NCBI GenBank assembly: GCA_003024985.2
Contig: PXIH01S0055170.1
Length of the DNA: 14,142 nt
Source of the DNA: Euperipatoides rowelli
Lineage: Eukaryota; Onychophora; Udeonychophora; Euonychophora; Peripatopsidae
Direction: 5' to 3' (one strand)
Shown piece after piece: positions 1 through 8,004 of the stretch. Position numbers and translations under genes: made by a program. The number at the start of each line of letters is the position of its first letter. The first letter of the stretch is position 1. The notes beneath the pieces were generated by a model. The model ran no database searches, was not told where the DNA came from, and saw only the letters and a list, made by a program, of their open reading frames with translations.

Positions 1-230
1 GCATGAAAATTTATATTTTAAGTAATTAAAAAATATTCCTTATTCACACATACATTAATTAGGAGTTATTTAATAATATAGATACACATTAAAATTAATA
101 TGGTTGCGGACGTTATGGCTGAGCGCTAATTTTCAAATATTACGCTGTTAAATACAAATACAAGATAAGTTTGGCGGTTGTAATTTTATCATTTAATTAT
201 CTATTTTTATATATGTGCTAGAAAAAGTGA
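1..230. other. AT-rich sequence, no gene seen
   Basis: No open frame longer than a few dozen codons and no recognisable repeat family. The stretch is mostly A/T with scattered TAAT runs. It probably represents the flank of the LINE insertion that follows. No function can be assigned. Confidence 0.5.
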
Positions 231-335
231 TCTACTACTGTGCATGACTGTTCTAAAACCCCCCTACACCTACCGAGCATGACTGTTCTAGAACCTAAAC
301 AGGAAGTAGTAAAAATGACCTACTGAGTATGATCA
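231..335 (+). repeat. short degenerate tandem repeat (about 3 units)
   Basis: The core GCATGACTGTTCTARAACC occurs at 242-260 and 277-295, 35 bp apart, with only one difference (A/G). A third, weaker unit (CTACTGAGTATGA) lies at 320-332. Each unit is preceded by CTAC-type bases (CTACTRNG or CTACCGAG). The array lies immediately upstream of the first recognisable LINE coding sequence at about 350. It could be a remnant of a LINE 5' region or unrelated flanking satellite-like DNA. Confidence 0.55.
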
Positions 336-349
336 GCCTCGTTTTGAAA

Positions 350-1654
350 GTGAGCTCGAAAACAGGTATTCTATCTACTTATCTGGACTTTCTAAAATCT
401 TTGAAAGACTCCTCCATACTTATCTTATGTTTAATGTCAAAACCTTAATCTCCACCAAACAACATGGTTTTATGGAGGGTCAATCAGTACTTACTAATTT
501 ATCGGTCTATAACTCTGTGATATCAAGTGCTCTCGAAAATGGCAAACAGGTTGATTCCGTTTATACTGATTTTGGTAAAGCATTTGACTCGGTGAGTCAT
601 GATTTGCTGCTTTACAAACTTTCTTTATTTGGATTAGACCTTGCTCTACTCTAACATTCATTCGCTCATATCTTTCCAACCGAACACTTTCAGTAAAAAT
701 TAGAAATTCTACTTCGTCTAATACTTCTGTTTTATCTGGCGTTATACAAGGCTCTATTCTGGGAACTCTATTATTTTTATTTTTCATAAATGATTTGCCT
801 ACTACCATTAACTCTGACATCTTACTATATGCAGATGATGCTAAAATTTTTCGTGTTATCTCTTCATATTCTATTTAATTCTACATAACGATATTGCTAA
901 CTTGACTAATTGGTGTAAAGACTGGGGCTTAAGTATCAACCTTGGTAAATGTTCTCCGATTTCATTCTACTGGTGCAAAGCTTCCCTTATGTTCCAATTT
1001 TCTATTGGAAATTCTTTAATTCTAAGAGTAGACTCTGTGAAAGATCTCGGTATTTTCTATTCAAATGCATTTTTTTTACTCAACACATCAAACAACTAAC
1101 TCTGAAAGCTTCCAGGGCCTTAGGCTTTATGAGAAATACTCTTGGCTTCACTAATGTTAGAGCTATTTATGCTATATACTGTACTTATGTACGACCTCCC
1201 TTGAATTCTGCTCTCCAATTTGGTCTAAATGCTTGAAATCTGACTCTGCATCTATAGAAAGAATACAATACAGATATCTTAGATGGTTGTCATACAAAAT
1301 CAAACTCAATTTCCATAACCTTTCTTATGCAGAATTCAGAGGCTACTTTAAATTCCAAACTTTGTTGAGTCGTAGAAATTTCGCTGAAACAAACTTCCCC
1401 TATAATATTGTTGGCTCTAACATTGACTGCCCCACATTGCTTTATACCATTAGTTTACACCTAAATATACTTCTCGATCCTTCAGACTTTTCTTCGTACC
1501 TAATGTCAACACTAATATAGGTCTTATGAACCCTCTACTTAGTGCTATGATTAAGCTTAATGCTTATAACATCTCGCCTTTTATTCCATATCACGAACTC
1601 CGAGCTTTATGTGCGGAATCTTTCTCTAATCTAATTGACTATGACAACATCTGA
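350..1654 (+). pseudogene. LINE reverse transcriptase, Jockey/CR1-type, 5'-truncated and frameshifted
   Basis: This is a relic of the RT of a non-LTR retrotransposon, the enzyme that copies element RNA into DNA at the target site. Read across frames it holds LSKIFERL at about 390-415, motif A DFGKAFDSV from 568 (Asp codons at 568-570 and 586-588), motif B SGVIQGSILG from 735, INDLP near 787, and motif C YADD at 828-839. The connection region WCKDWGLSIN follows near 909, then the thumb-type KASRALGF and TYVRP near 1105-1200, and ERIQYRYLRWL near 1255. The last frame ends at a TGA (1652-1654). The frame changes at least five times, with several in-frame stops, so it is dead although the catalytic Asp codons survive. 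The endonuclease and ORF1 are missing, as expected for 5' truncation. The motif set fits the Jockey superfamily (Jockey/CR1 side); I cannot fix the clade. Confidence 0.93.
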
Positions 1655-1718
1655 TTATTTGTTTTATATAATCTGACTTTGTACCTAATTTATTGTTTAC
1701 TATCTGCAGTATTATACT
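1655..1718 (+). other. probable LINE 3' UTR remnant
   Basis: A T-rich stretch between the LINE stop codon and the hAT-like terminus at 1719. No poly-A or simple-repeat tail is visible before the hAT-like end, so the LINE 3' end was either lost or interrupted by that element. Confidence 0.4.
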
Positions 1719-1790
1719 CAGTGCAGGATTTACGTATAAGCTAAACAAGCTATAGCTTAGGGCCCCCACTTTCTTGGGGGCCCCAAAAAA
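1719..1790 (+). mobile_element. hAT-like transposon left end with GC-rich hairpin
   Basis: CAGTGCAGGATTTACG at 1719 matches the general form of many hAT termini (CAGTG followed by CGGATTTA-like sequence). Behind it lie GCTATAGC (1749-1756) and a perfect 9-bp inverted repeat, GGGCCCCCA (1760-1768) and TGGGGGCCC (1775-1783), around a 6-nt loop. The block is strikingly GC-rich in an AT-rich setting. I could not find a matching right terminus or an 8-bp target duplication (left candidate ATTATACT, 1711-1718). The element may be truncated or broken by the contig join at 1814. Family assignment rests on terminus resemblance only. Confidence 0.5.
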
Positions 1791-1813
1791 AAATTGTCCG
1801 AGTGAGCAATTGT

Positions 1814-1814
1814 N
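1814..1814. other. contig join (single N)
   Basis: A lone N between AGCAATTGT and TACCTTTAAA. The two sides share no visible overlap, so gap size is unknown. It falls within or just after the hAT-like terminus, which may explain the missing partner end. Confidence 0.8.
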
Positions 1815-2160
1815 TACCTTTAAAATGACACAAAATTCATGAGTCTAGCTCAACTAGAACCAGAGTAATAGCCATTTTAAGTCCACTCGTCGGACGTAAT
1901 TTTACGTTTTTTTTTTTCTGTTTTTTAAACGCTTGTAATTCAAAAACGGATGTGTCTAAAAATAAAATAAAAAATATGGGTGTTTCGATTAATGGGTAGA
2001 ACAAGTATACCAAGTTACATGAAAATGCCATTTTTTTGGTTGATTTGACATGGAATGACCCATATATACTGTATAAATACATATATAATAAATATAAATA
2101 AAATTACAATTTGACTAAAAAGAGGCCTTAGCCCCGAAGGATATAGGCCTAATTTACATG
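1815..2160. other. AT-rich transposon-like filler
   Basis: No gene seen. Two details suggest old transposon DNA: GACATGGAATGACC at 2047-2060, which recurs exactly at 7991-8004, and a GC-richer block AGGCCTTAGCCCCGAAGG followed by a TAGGCCTAA near 2124-2152. The latter resembles sub-terminal sequence of GGCC-rich hAT elements. Neither defines a complete element. Confidence 0.35.
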
Positions 2161-3001
2161 AATAATTCTTATTCATATTTTTCATTTAAACCGAAAATCT
2201 TCCAGAGTTACTGTAAGATTCTTCCCGAGCACCGAGAGTGACAACATTCACTTTTTTTAAAACATTAATAAAGGAATAATAATTTAAAATAATTTAGGTA
2301 GGCTAATTAGGTAAATTATTTTAATATATGTTTACCTATTCAAATAGGCCTAATCTTATGTTTGATCGACCATTCAACATATTTTTTTAATCGGATGCCT
2401 CACTTTCTTCCCGAAGGCAAAATTCTTCCCGAGCTGTTTGCACTCTCTTTGGTAAGAATATATACCCTGTGCTCAAACTGCTCATTATCTAAGTCACAAT
2501 TGGGTCATGAATTCCATGTCAAATCAATCAATTTGATTATTTTACTCACTTGTATTTTTTATTATTTTGTACGACTATACTTCAATTCTTCTAAAAGAAG
2601 AATTTAGTTTTGATTTTTACTTTTTTCTTTTCTTTTTTTGCTCTACAGCAACTTGTATTGAATATTTCAAGTTAATTTTATATTTTTTACTAAATTTTAT
2701 GGATAATTCTATTTGATCCACAATACCTTTTTATAATCAATTTTTCTACTTTTATTACCTATGTGTAATATAATTATGTCAACGATAACAATTAATTCGT
2801 TTATTTAATTATTTATTTAAAAAGTTCACACGATTAAGTCACTAGACTTATTACCCTTACAGTCACAAAAATATTTTAAACAAAATCAAATAAAAGCTAC
2901 TTAACTAGCCAGAAAAAAACAAACAATAAGTTTTCATAGGCTACAATAAATAAAACTGAAAAATAAATCAAAAACATAACAAAAATATATATACAATTCA
3001 G
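2161..3001. other. AT-rich stretch without a recognisable gene
   Basis: The 13-mer ATTCTTCCCGAGC occurs near 2218 and again near 2427, and CTTCCCGA-type words recur between them (near 2407), hinting at a diverged short duplication. An 81-codon open frame at 2362-2607 has no family resemblance and looks like chance. The rest is A/T runs. Confidence 0.4.
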
Positions 3002-3608
3002 CAGGGCTCGAAATAGCAATTTAAATCTCACAGCAAATTTTGCTTTGAGGATAATGTTGCTCACAGCAATTTTATGACAGCTGATGGTGATTATGTAAAC
3101 TAGTTTATCTGAATTAACAAAGTGGCACTATATAATACTTAACTAGCTATTTATATTCATTGTTAGTTATTTTAGCTATAGTTCTGAAAGCATCCCATGT
3201 ATCGCACACAATGCTAAATGTCATGCTTAGAATTAACTGTGGAAAACATCAATTAGAGCAGTGATGGATCCAATTTTCTGTTTGAAGATTTAAAAAATTT
3301 ATGGAAAAATGAACAGATTCAAATTTCAAAGATAATACTGTACATACGGTAGCTACTAAATAGATTATATAATAGAGTACATATATACTGTACATATACA
3401 GTATAATATACATACAGTAGGAATACTGTGTGTAATAATGTACATAGTAGGCTATTTAAGTTTTTGCCGTAGTCTACCTATTGTATAGTAGTATATACTG
3501 TAAAAGTTAGGCTGCGGCAAAATATGCTTCGAGTGGCTTAGAGCTCATGGCGATTGTATCCTAACTCGCTGCAAATGCTGTGAATGCCTTGAGTTATTTC
3601 GAACTCTG
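3002..3608. mobile_element. nonautonomous hAT-like element with TIRs and 6-bp TSD
   Basis: The left end CAGGGCTCGAAATAGC (3002-3017) and the right end TTATTTCGAACTCTG (up to 3608) are inverted copies of each other, with consensus CAGRGYTCGAAATA. The hexamer ATTCAG flanks the element exactly on both sides (2996-3001 and 3609-3614). That is a plausible target-site duplication; hAT elements usually make 8 bp, but 5-6 bp lineages are known. The 607-bp interior has no transposase frame. It does carry CACAGCAA-type sub-terminal repeats near the left end and a perfect palindrome ATACTGTA-CATA-TACAGTAT at 3385-3404. It therefore behaves like a MITE-style passenger element. Confidence 0.65.
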
Positions 3609-3614
3609 ATTCAG

Positions 3615-3859
3615 GCACTTCATGAATATCTACAAGTCATAATTTTACACAATAGAATTTTTCATATATAATATCAATATACAATATAATAACTGAATAA
3701 AACCCTAATTTGTCACCAAATATCACATTCCTATAATCATTTACATATTAATCAATTAAAATACCGGTATACAATAAAAAGTTTAATTCCATCTTGTTAT
3801 CATTTTACAAAAAAAAATATCTGAAATAAATCAGAATACAAAAATGGCAGTTAAAAAAA
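3615..3859. other. probable 3' UTR of minus-strand LINE plus flank
   Basis: AT-rich and without open frames. On the minus strand it directly follows the LINE stop codon (3860-3862), so at least its right part is likely LINE 3' UTR. No clear tail repeat marks the LINE end. A T9 run on the minus strand lies near 3812. Confidence 0.35.
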
Positions 3860-4474
3860 TTATTGATCCAACCACAAGAATTTATCCAAGTTTTTCTTAA
3901 AATTATTAAATCCTTCTTTATCAAATATTTCATCAGGAATCTTGTTCCACCAAATGATATTTATATTCAATATACCATACTACTTTTCATTCTTTTTGTT
4001 CTGCAATAATTTATTCCAATATTATTCCATTTCTATTATCATAACCATATTTTATTTCTCTGACATCAAAATAACCATTTATGTTTCCTAATACCACTAT
4101 TTCTCTATACAGAAATATTAGATCTCCCCTAAAAAACCGTTGTAGCCTACTGGTGACATAAGATCATCTAATCTCCTCATTCTTTCTCTGAAACTTAGAT
4201 TAAAGAAACCCATTATAAATTTAGTAAAGGATCTAAACCTTTTTTTCCAACCTAACTAAATCCCCTTTATTCAATATCCATGTACATGTTTGAGCATATT
4301 CTATTATAGGGTGAATGTAATACAATTTTAAATGTAGGAATGGTTAAAAATTCCAATCCATTCCTAATGTCCCAAATGATCTATTTGCTTTTCCAATAAT
4401 AATCAAACCAACATTACTTTCAAAAGTAAGTTTTGTACAAATCATGCTGCTACTCTGTATTTTAACATTTTACA
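3860..4474 (-). pseudogene. LINE reverse transcriptase C-terminus (CR1/L2-like), decayed
   Basis: Read on the minus strand, this shows in order GKANRSFGTL, then HPIIEYAQTCTW (the usual RP-LEYA-VW block), then RLEKK, then SERMRRLDDLMSP. It continues with a DVREIKYGYDNRNGI-like segment, and the end reads as pieces of FDKEGFNNFKKNLDKFL, closing with LDQ and a stop at 3860-3862. This order is characteristic of the thumb and C-terminal tail of CR1/L2/Jockey-group RTs. Several frameshifts and stops break it, and motifs A to C are absent, so the insertion is 5'-truncated. It appears to be a different family from the LINE at 350-1654 because the C-terminal sequence differs. Confidence 0.85.
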
Positions 4475-4578
4475 TTCCTAATATGTAAAATGATAAAATA
4501 CAGAGTAGCAGAATGATTTGTACAAAACTTATTTTTGAAAGTAATGTTGGTTTGATTATTATTGGAAAAGCAAATAGA
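4380..4578. repeat. 199-nt near-perfect foldback hairpin (95-nt arms)
   Basis: Arm 1 (4380-4474) and arm 2 (4484-4578) are reverse complements over 95 positions with three mismatches by my hand alignment, separated by only 9 nt. Arm 1 is the most upstream surviving part of the minus-strand LINE RT; arm 2 is the same RT segment in plus orientation, coding for a KANR-type stretch. The high identity contrasts with the decay of the LINE around it, so the inversion is younger than the LINE or maintained by conversion between arms. A transcript through it would form a long dsRNA stem. Confidence 0.9.
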
Positions 4579-4581
4579 CCT

Positions 4582-4744
4582 TGGTGTCATCTGCATACTG
4601 TTTAGTATTTTAATATTTTTAATTACTATTATAATTTTTATTATTATTTTTTTAATGTAAATATGTATATAAATGTATATTTTATTGATTCTATATACCT
4701 AATACTCTCAAAAACTGTAATTGTTAAATAAATAAATAAATAAA
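4582..4744 (+). mobile_element. retroelement 3' end, copy A, (TAAA)n tail
   Basis: Starts with TGGTGTCATCTGCATACTG, continues through an AT-rich body with CTCAAAAACTGTAATT, and ends in GTTAAATAAATAAATAAA. It is repeated immediately downstream as copy B at a 163-bp offset. The layout, a body followed by a short TAAA array, fits the 3' UTR of a LINE or a LINE-derived SINE. It lacks about 20 bases (the TCAGATTGACCG segment) present in the other two copies. Confidence 0.7.
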
Positions 4745-4930
4745 TGGTATCATCTGCATACTGTACAGTAGTATTCTATTATTTTTAATTACTATTATAA
4801 TTTTTTTTTTTTTAATGTAAGTACTGTATGTATATAAATGTACAGTATATTCTATCAATTTTATATACCAATACTCAAAAACTGTAATTAGTCAGATTGA
4901 CCGTTGTTTTTGATAAATAAATAAATAAAA
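4745..4930 (+). mobile_element. retroelement 3' end, copy B, (TAAA)n tail
   Basis: A direct tandem copy of the preceding unit, starting TGGTATCATCTGCATACTG and ending in AAATAAATAAATAAA. It retains GTCAGATTGACCGTTGTTTTTG just before the tail. That word forms a small stem (GTCA/TGAC), a feature often seen near LINE 3' ends recognised by the RT. The tandem arrangement suggests either insertion of one copy next to the tail of the other or unequal exchange. Confidence 0.7.
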
Positions 4931-5579
4931 AGAAATATCACCATTAAAAACAATAAAACATTTAAAATACAAAACTGTTACTTAAAATAAAAAAATTATT
5001 ATGGCAACTGTATCAGTGTGTCTCTCTTTATTTCGGGATCTACTCCTCCTCCCCTTTTGCGTTACCCACGGTAACCCACCAATGAATTAATGTAGCCTAA
5101 TATGCGAACCAGCAATTTGATAAAACAAGTAAATGAATATTAACTCATTTTACGAGAGCCTAGAAACGGTTTTCTCATTTTTACTGTAAAGTGTAAAATA
5201 ATCAACCTCTTGAGCACTGAGCAGTTCACTCTTCACTCCGAGTGAAATTGAGGCTGTCAAATTAAGTTGTGTCTATAAACTGGCTGAATAATTCACATTT
5301 TACAGCGTTTTTGCATATGCTCATGTAGTTTTGTCATTACGTTATGACTGTTGGAAGGTGTGTCAAATTCTCGAAATCGACAAAAAAAAAAAAGGATTAT
5401 TTCACCTCTAGATTATCATTGGATTGGGGAAAAATGGATTTAATATGTAGTTGGAGTTAAGGTTCAGGGTTACAGTAAGGTTATGACTGTAAATAAAAAA
5501 TTAATGCTACTGTCCATTTTGATCACGTGACTAAAAATGTGGATTATTCGTCCCTTTTCTAGAATCTTGAATTAATTAG
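4931..5579. other. AT-rich stretch without a recognisable gene
   Basis: No protein-family signal on either strand. It holds a CTCC/CCCC-rich patch near 5041-5060, a small palindrome TTCACT-CCG-AGTGAA near 5235 and a CACGTG E-box core near 5524. None has supporting context. This sequence is contiguous with the first copy of the 211-bp duplication. Confidence 0.4.
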
Positions 5580-5790
5580 ACGGGTGCAGCTGCGCAGTAT
5601 TGAAACTTTGGAAGACTGAATTTCAGTAGAATGAAATGGAAAATAAGCAATACAGTTGGCTTTTTTTATTTGCTTCTTCAAAATGTTGGCCAAAATTAAT
5701 TATAGAAAGCAAATTATAACATGATAAAGCTGAGCCGGCAATCCAGTATGAGGTTTTATCTATGTGCAGTCTTGTTTTGTTACAATCTGG
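5580..5790 (+). repeat. 211-bp exact duplicate, copy 1 (ends at an N)
   Basis: Identical by eye, base for base, to 9958-10168. This copy ends against the N at 5791 and the other begins right after the N at 9957. That is the pattern of two contigs whose overlapping ends were not merged, with other contigs placed between them. It contains the start of the tandem gene-like unit described at 10014-10172 and is cut off just before that unit's stop codon. Confidence 0.9.
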
Positions 5791-5791
5791 N
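5791..5791. other. contig join (single N)
   Basis: Separates the 211-bp duplicate from a 74-nt contig that is mostly retroelement tail. The left side should by overlap continue at 10169, so this join is suspect. Confidence 0.8.
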
Positions 5792-5846
5792 TCAAAAACT
5801 GTAATTGGTCAGATTGACCGTTGTTTTTGTTAAATAAATTAAAAAA
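5792..5846 (+). mobile_element. retroelement 3' end, copy C (tail only)
   Basis: TCAAAAACTGTAATTGGTCAGATTGACCG and the following TTGTTTTTGTTAAATAAA match the end of copy B at about 4873-4930. Here the stem is perfect (GGTCA-GAT-TGACC). The piece sits in a 74-nt contig between the Ns at 5791 and 5866, so its placement in the genome is uncertain. Confidence 0.7.
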
Positions 5847-5865
5847 TATTTTTGGACCTTGATGT

Positions 5866-5866
5866 N
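5866..5866. other. contig join (single N)
   Basis: The 13-mer TCAGATTTCAGTG follows the N directly (5867-5879) and recurs at 5910-5922. GATGT before the N resembles AATGT before the second occurrence. A repeat-driven join is likely. Confidence 0.75.
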
Positions 5867-6017
5867 TCAGATTTCAGTGTTTACTTATTAGTTTACCAAG
5901 TAAAATGTCTCAGATTTCAGTGATTTTTTGGTTTATAAGTGGTACGTTACCTATGAAGGACATGAAAAAATCCAAAATTTGTTTTTTTGTATCAGTGACC
6001 ACGGTTTTTTATTTTGC

Positions 6018-6300
6018 AATTTTAAAAACTGCAAAAAAGTCAAAATTTTGCATGAACAAAAAATTCATATTACTGGAACCAGACAGGCTACAGCTCAGTA
6101 TAAAGCTCTTTTTATGGGCTTTAATTTGTTCTGCCACAGAACAACACAGTTTAGACAAAAATCTATTTTTAACCTTCATCCAAATATTTGTTTTTAGGAA
6201 ATCTCAAAAACACCATTTTTAATTTTTTTCAGAAAAATATGTTTATCTCACATGTTGACTATAATTTTGTAAAGTTCTAAAGATAAGCGATGGGGCTTAA
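6018..6300 (+). repeat. diverged inverted-repeat pair, plus copy
   Basis: Matches the reverse complement of 7618-7932. Shared landmarks in order are AGTCAAAATTTTGC followed by TGAAC, CTGGAAC, ACAGGCT or CATGCT, AAAGCTC, TCTCAAAAACACCA, AAAAATATGTT and GATGGGGCTT. Weaker similarity may extend outward to about 5905 and 6335. Small insertions and deletions differ between copies and do not keep a common reading frame, so the open frames in it (5905-6222 and 5928-6197) are unlikely to be genes. Probably two insertions of one transposable element in opposite orientation. Confidence 0.75.
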
Positions 6301-6335
6301 ATAGTTTGTTAAAATTTTTGAATGAGAATCCAGAG

Positions 6336-6867
6336 ATTATATAAGGATGTTTTGGCATAAAGAGCAGAGCTGGAAATTTGCATGTCAGATCTTGTATAAT
6401 ATTCATTTTCATGTTCAGTCCTGCCTGTTGAATCATCCTCTAGAGCTCTGTCCAGTTGTCTCTGTGACAGAATCCAGTCAAGATGTGTAGTGTGTTTTCT
6501 GACTATTCTAAGTGCTTATGCCATGGTGAACAATAGCTGCATGTAAATTCTTTTCTGTCAAAAGTGTTTAATTTATATTGCATATAAGGTACTGTAGCCT
6601 ACATAAAAATCACCCTATTTTTAGTAAGTCTGATGCATAAAGTGAAAAATTTCTGGAGATAAAAAAACAAAAACTGTCCATTATTTTCTGTTAAAAGTTG
6701 CATTCAACTGGTATTTCTAAAAGTCACTGACTGGATGTTCTCTTTAGATTAAAATTTGGAAATTGACATGAAAATTTGTGATGGCTACAGAATAAAACTG
6801 TCAAAACTTAAAACCATGACAGAATAATGAATAAATTGTACCGGTAATACTTCCAAGTACCCTACTT
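6336..6867. other. AT-rich spacer between the inverted copies
   Basis: No coding signal, no terminal repeats and no RNA gene recognised. It contains a CTGTCTCTGTGACAG-type partial palindrome near 6455-6470 that is too short to interpret. Confidence 0.4.
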
Positions 6868-7203
6868 CAGCTTCTGAAAAATTCAATGTTCCTCTGCAAT
6901 GCGTCTTTTGATTTATTAAACCAATCGCATGAACTTCTAGGGGAATTACCCATAAAGTTACTTAAAAGAGAATCATATTCCCTCAAAAAAAAAAAAAAAA
7001 AGTTTGAAATGAAAAAAAATAAAAAAGGCTTAACAGCTTCTGAAAAATTCAATGTTCCTCTGCAATGCGTCTTTTGATTTATTAAACCAATCGCATGAAC
7101 TTCTAGGGGAATTACCCATAAAGTTACTNTAGGGGAATTACCCATAAAGTTACTTAAAAGAGAATCATATTCCCTCAAAAAAAAAAAAAAAAAGTTTGAA
7201 ATG
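6868..7203 (+). repeat. 166-bp tandem duplication interrupted by a contig join
   Basis: Unit 1 starts CAGCTTCTGAAAAATTC at 6868 and unit 2 starts the same way at 7034. The N at 7129 sits inside unit 2. The 25 nt before it (7104-7128) are repeated right after it (7130-7154), so the N hides an unmerged overlap. With that overlap collapsed, unit 2 matches unit 1 through GTTTGAAATG (7011 and 7203). Each unit contains an A17 run, a likely cause of assembly trouble. The duplication may be real, allelic or artificial. Confidence 0.85.
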
Positions 7204-7617
7204 GTAAAAATTTTCATTGAAAAACATTTTGTTTCAAAATCGGGGACAGGAACTTTCATCAAGTTACAGCAGAACATATACACTCACAAAGGAAGAAATG
7301 GTAGAATCATAATCAGCTCTTCTGGAGAGAAAACTTCAAGGAAAATAGGCTCTTCATAGTGTATTACTTCACTGTTTTCCAAACTCCTCCCAGCCTGATT
7401 TTAAGGTAATATCAAATAATATTGCAGCTTAGTGAAAATAATTTTCTTGAATGTTATTTTACAGCTATTGGTCCCATCCTTTCATAAGCCTTTAACTTCA
7501 TAGAGATCCATTTTATGTCTTTGTCAATAAGTTGATTATTATTGTCTACAAAAAAGATTATAGTCCTACCTATATCGACAGATGTACTGATCACTCTTAT
7601 TCAAAAATGACTAACTT
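7204..7617. other. AT-rich stretch, no gene seen
   Basis: Contains scattered short open frames only. No motif or repeat recognised beyond possible outer weak similarity to the inverted-repeat family at its right edge. Confidence 0.4.
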
Positions 7618-7932
7618 AAAGCCCCATCATTTCCCATCTTCAAACTTTGAACAGTTATAGTCAATATAATATGAGATTAACATATTTTTAGAAAAAAATA
7701 AATTAAAAGTGGTGTTTTTGAGATTTATTAAAAAAAAACATTTTTGGAAGAAGACTAAAAATGTTTCCATCTAAATTGGATTTTGTCACAGATTTAAAAA
7801 TTAAAGCTCATAATTATCAAGAGCTTTAAATTGAGCTTTAGCTGAGCCCTGTAGCATGTCTTGTTCCAGTTATGAATTTCTTTGCTGACAAAGTTCAAGC
7901 AAAATTTTGACTTTTTCACAGTTTTCAAAAAT
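7618..7932 (-). repeat. diverged inverted-repeat pair, minus copy
   Basis: Reverse-complement counterpart of 6018-6300. Weaker similarity may continue to about 8000, where GACATGGAATGACC (7991-8004) repeats a word from 2047-2060. The 70-codon minus-strand frame covering it (7794-8006) shares a KKSKFC stretch with a frame of the other copy, but indels break the correspondence. I read it as noncoding element sequence. Confidence 0.75.
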
Positions 7933-8004
7933 AAATATGTAGCTAACTTAATAAAATAAAATAGTTTACCCAAAAAAATCTCAAATGTAAGACATGGAAT
8001 GACC

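Noticed and set aside
494-820. Minus-strand open frame of 108 codons
   Set aside because: It lies antisense to the clear plus-strand RT motifs A and B and has no family resemblance; it is a shadow.
1837-2082. 81-codon minus-strand frame
   Set aside because: No recognisable motif, lies in AT-rich transposon-like filler and includes a lysine run from a T-run.
2362-2607. 81-codon plus-strand frame
   Set aside because: Starts in repeat-like sequence and has no family signature; length is within chance for such composition.
3340-3440. Cluster of TACTGTA/TACAGTA words considered as a microsatellite or operator array
   Set aside because: Only one exact palindrome and irregular spacing; it is inside the nonautonomous hAT-like element and needs no separate explanation.
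5905-6222. Open frames of 105 and 89 codons on the plus strand
   Set aside because: They fall in the diverged inverted repeat; the partner copy has indels that do not preserve the frame, and composition is F/K/L/I-rich as expected of random AT-rich DNA.
6867-7283. 138-codon minus-strand frame with an internal protein repeat
   Set aside because: The repeat comes from the 166-bp tandem duplication and an unmerged contig overlap, and the poly-F comes from A-runs; the frame also crosses an N.
2047-8004. GACATGGAATGACC shared at 2047-2060 and 7991-8004 as evidence of one large element
   Set aside because: Only a 14-mer matches exactly and the flanks do not align convincingly; probably a shared fragment of an old repeat.
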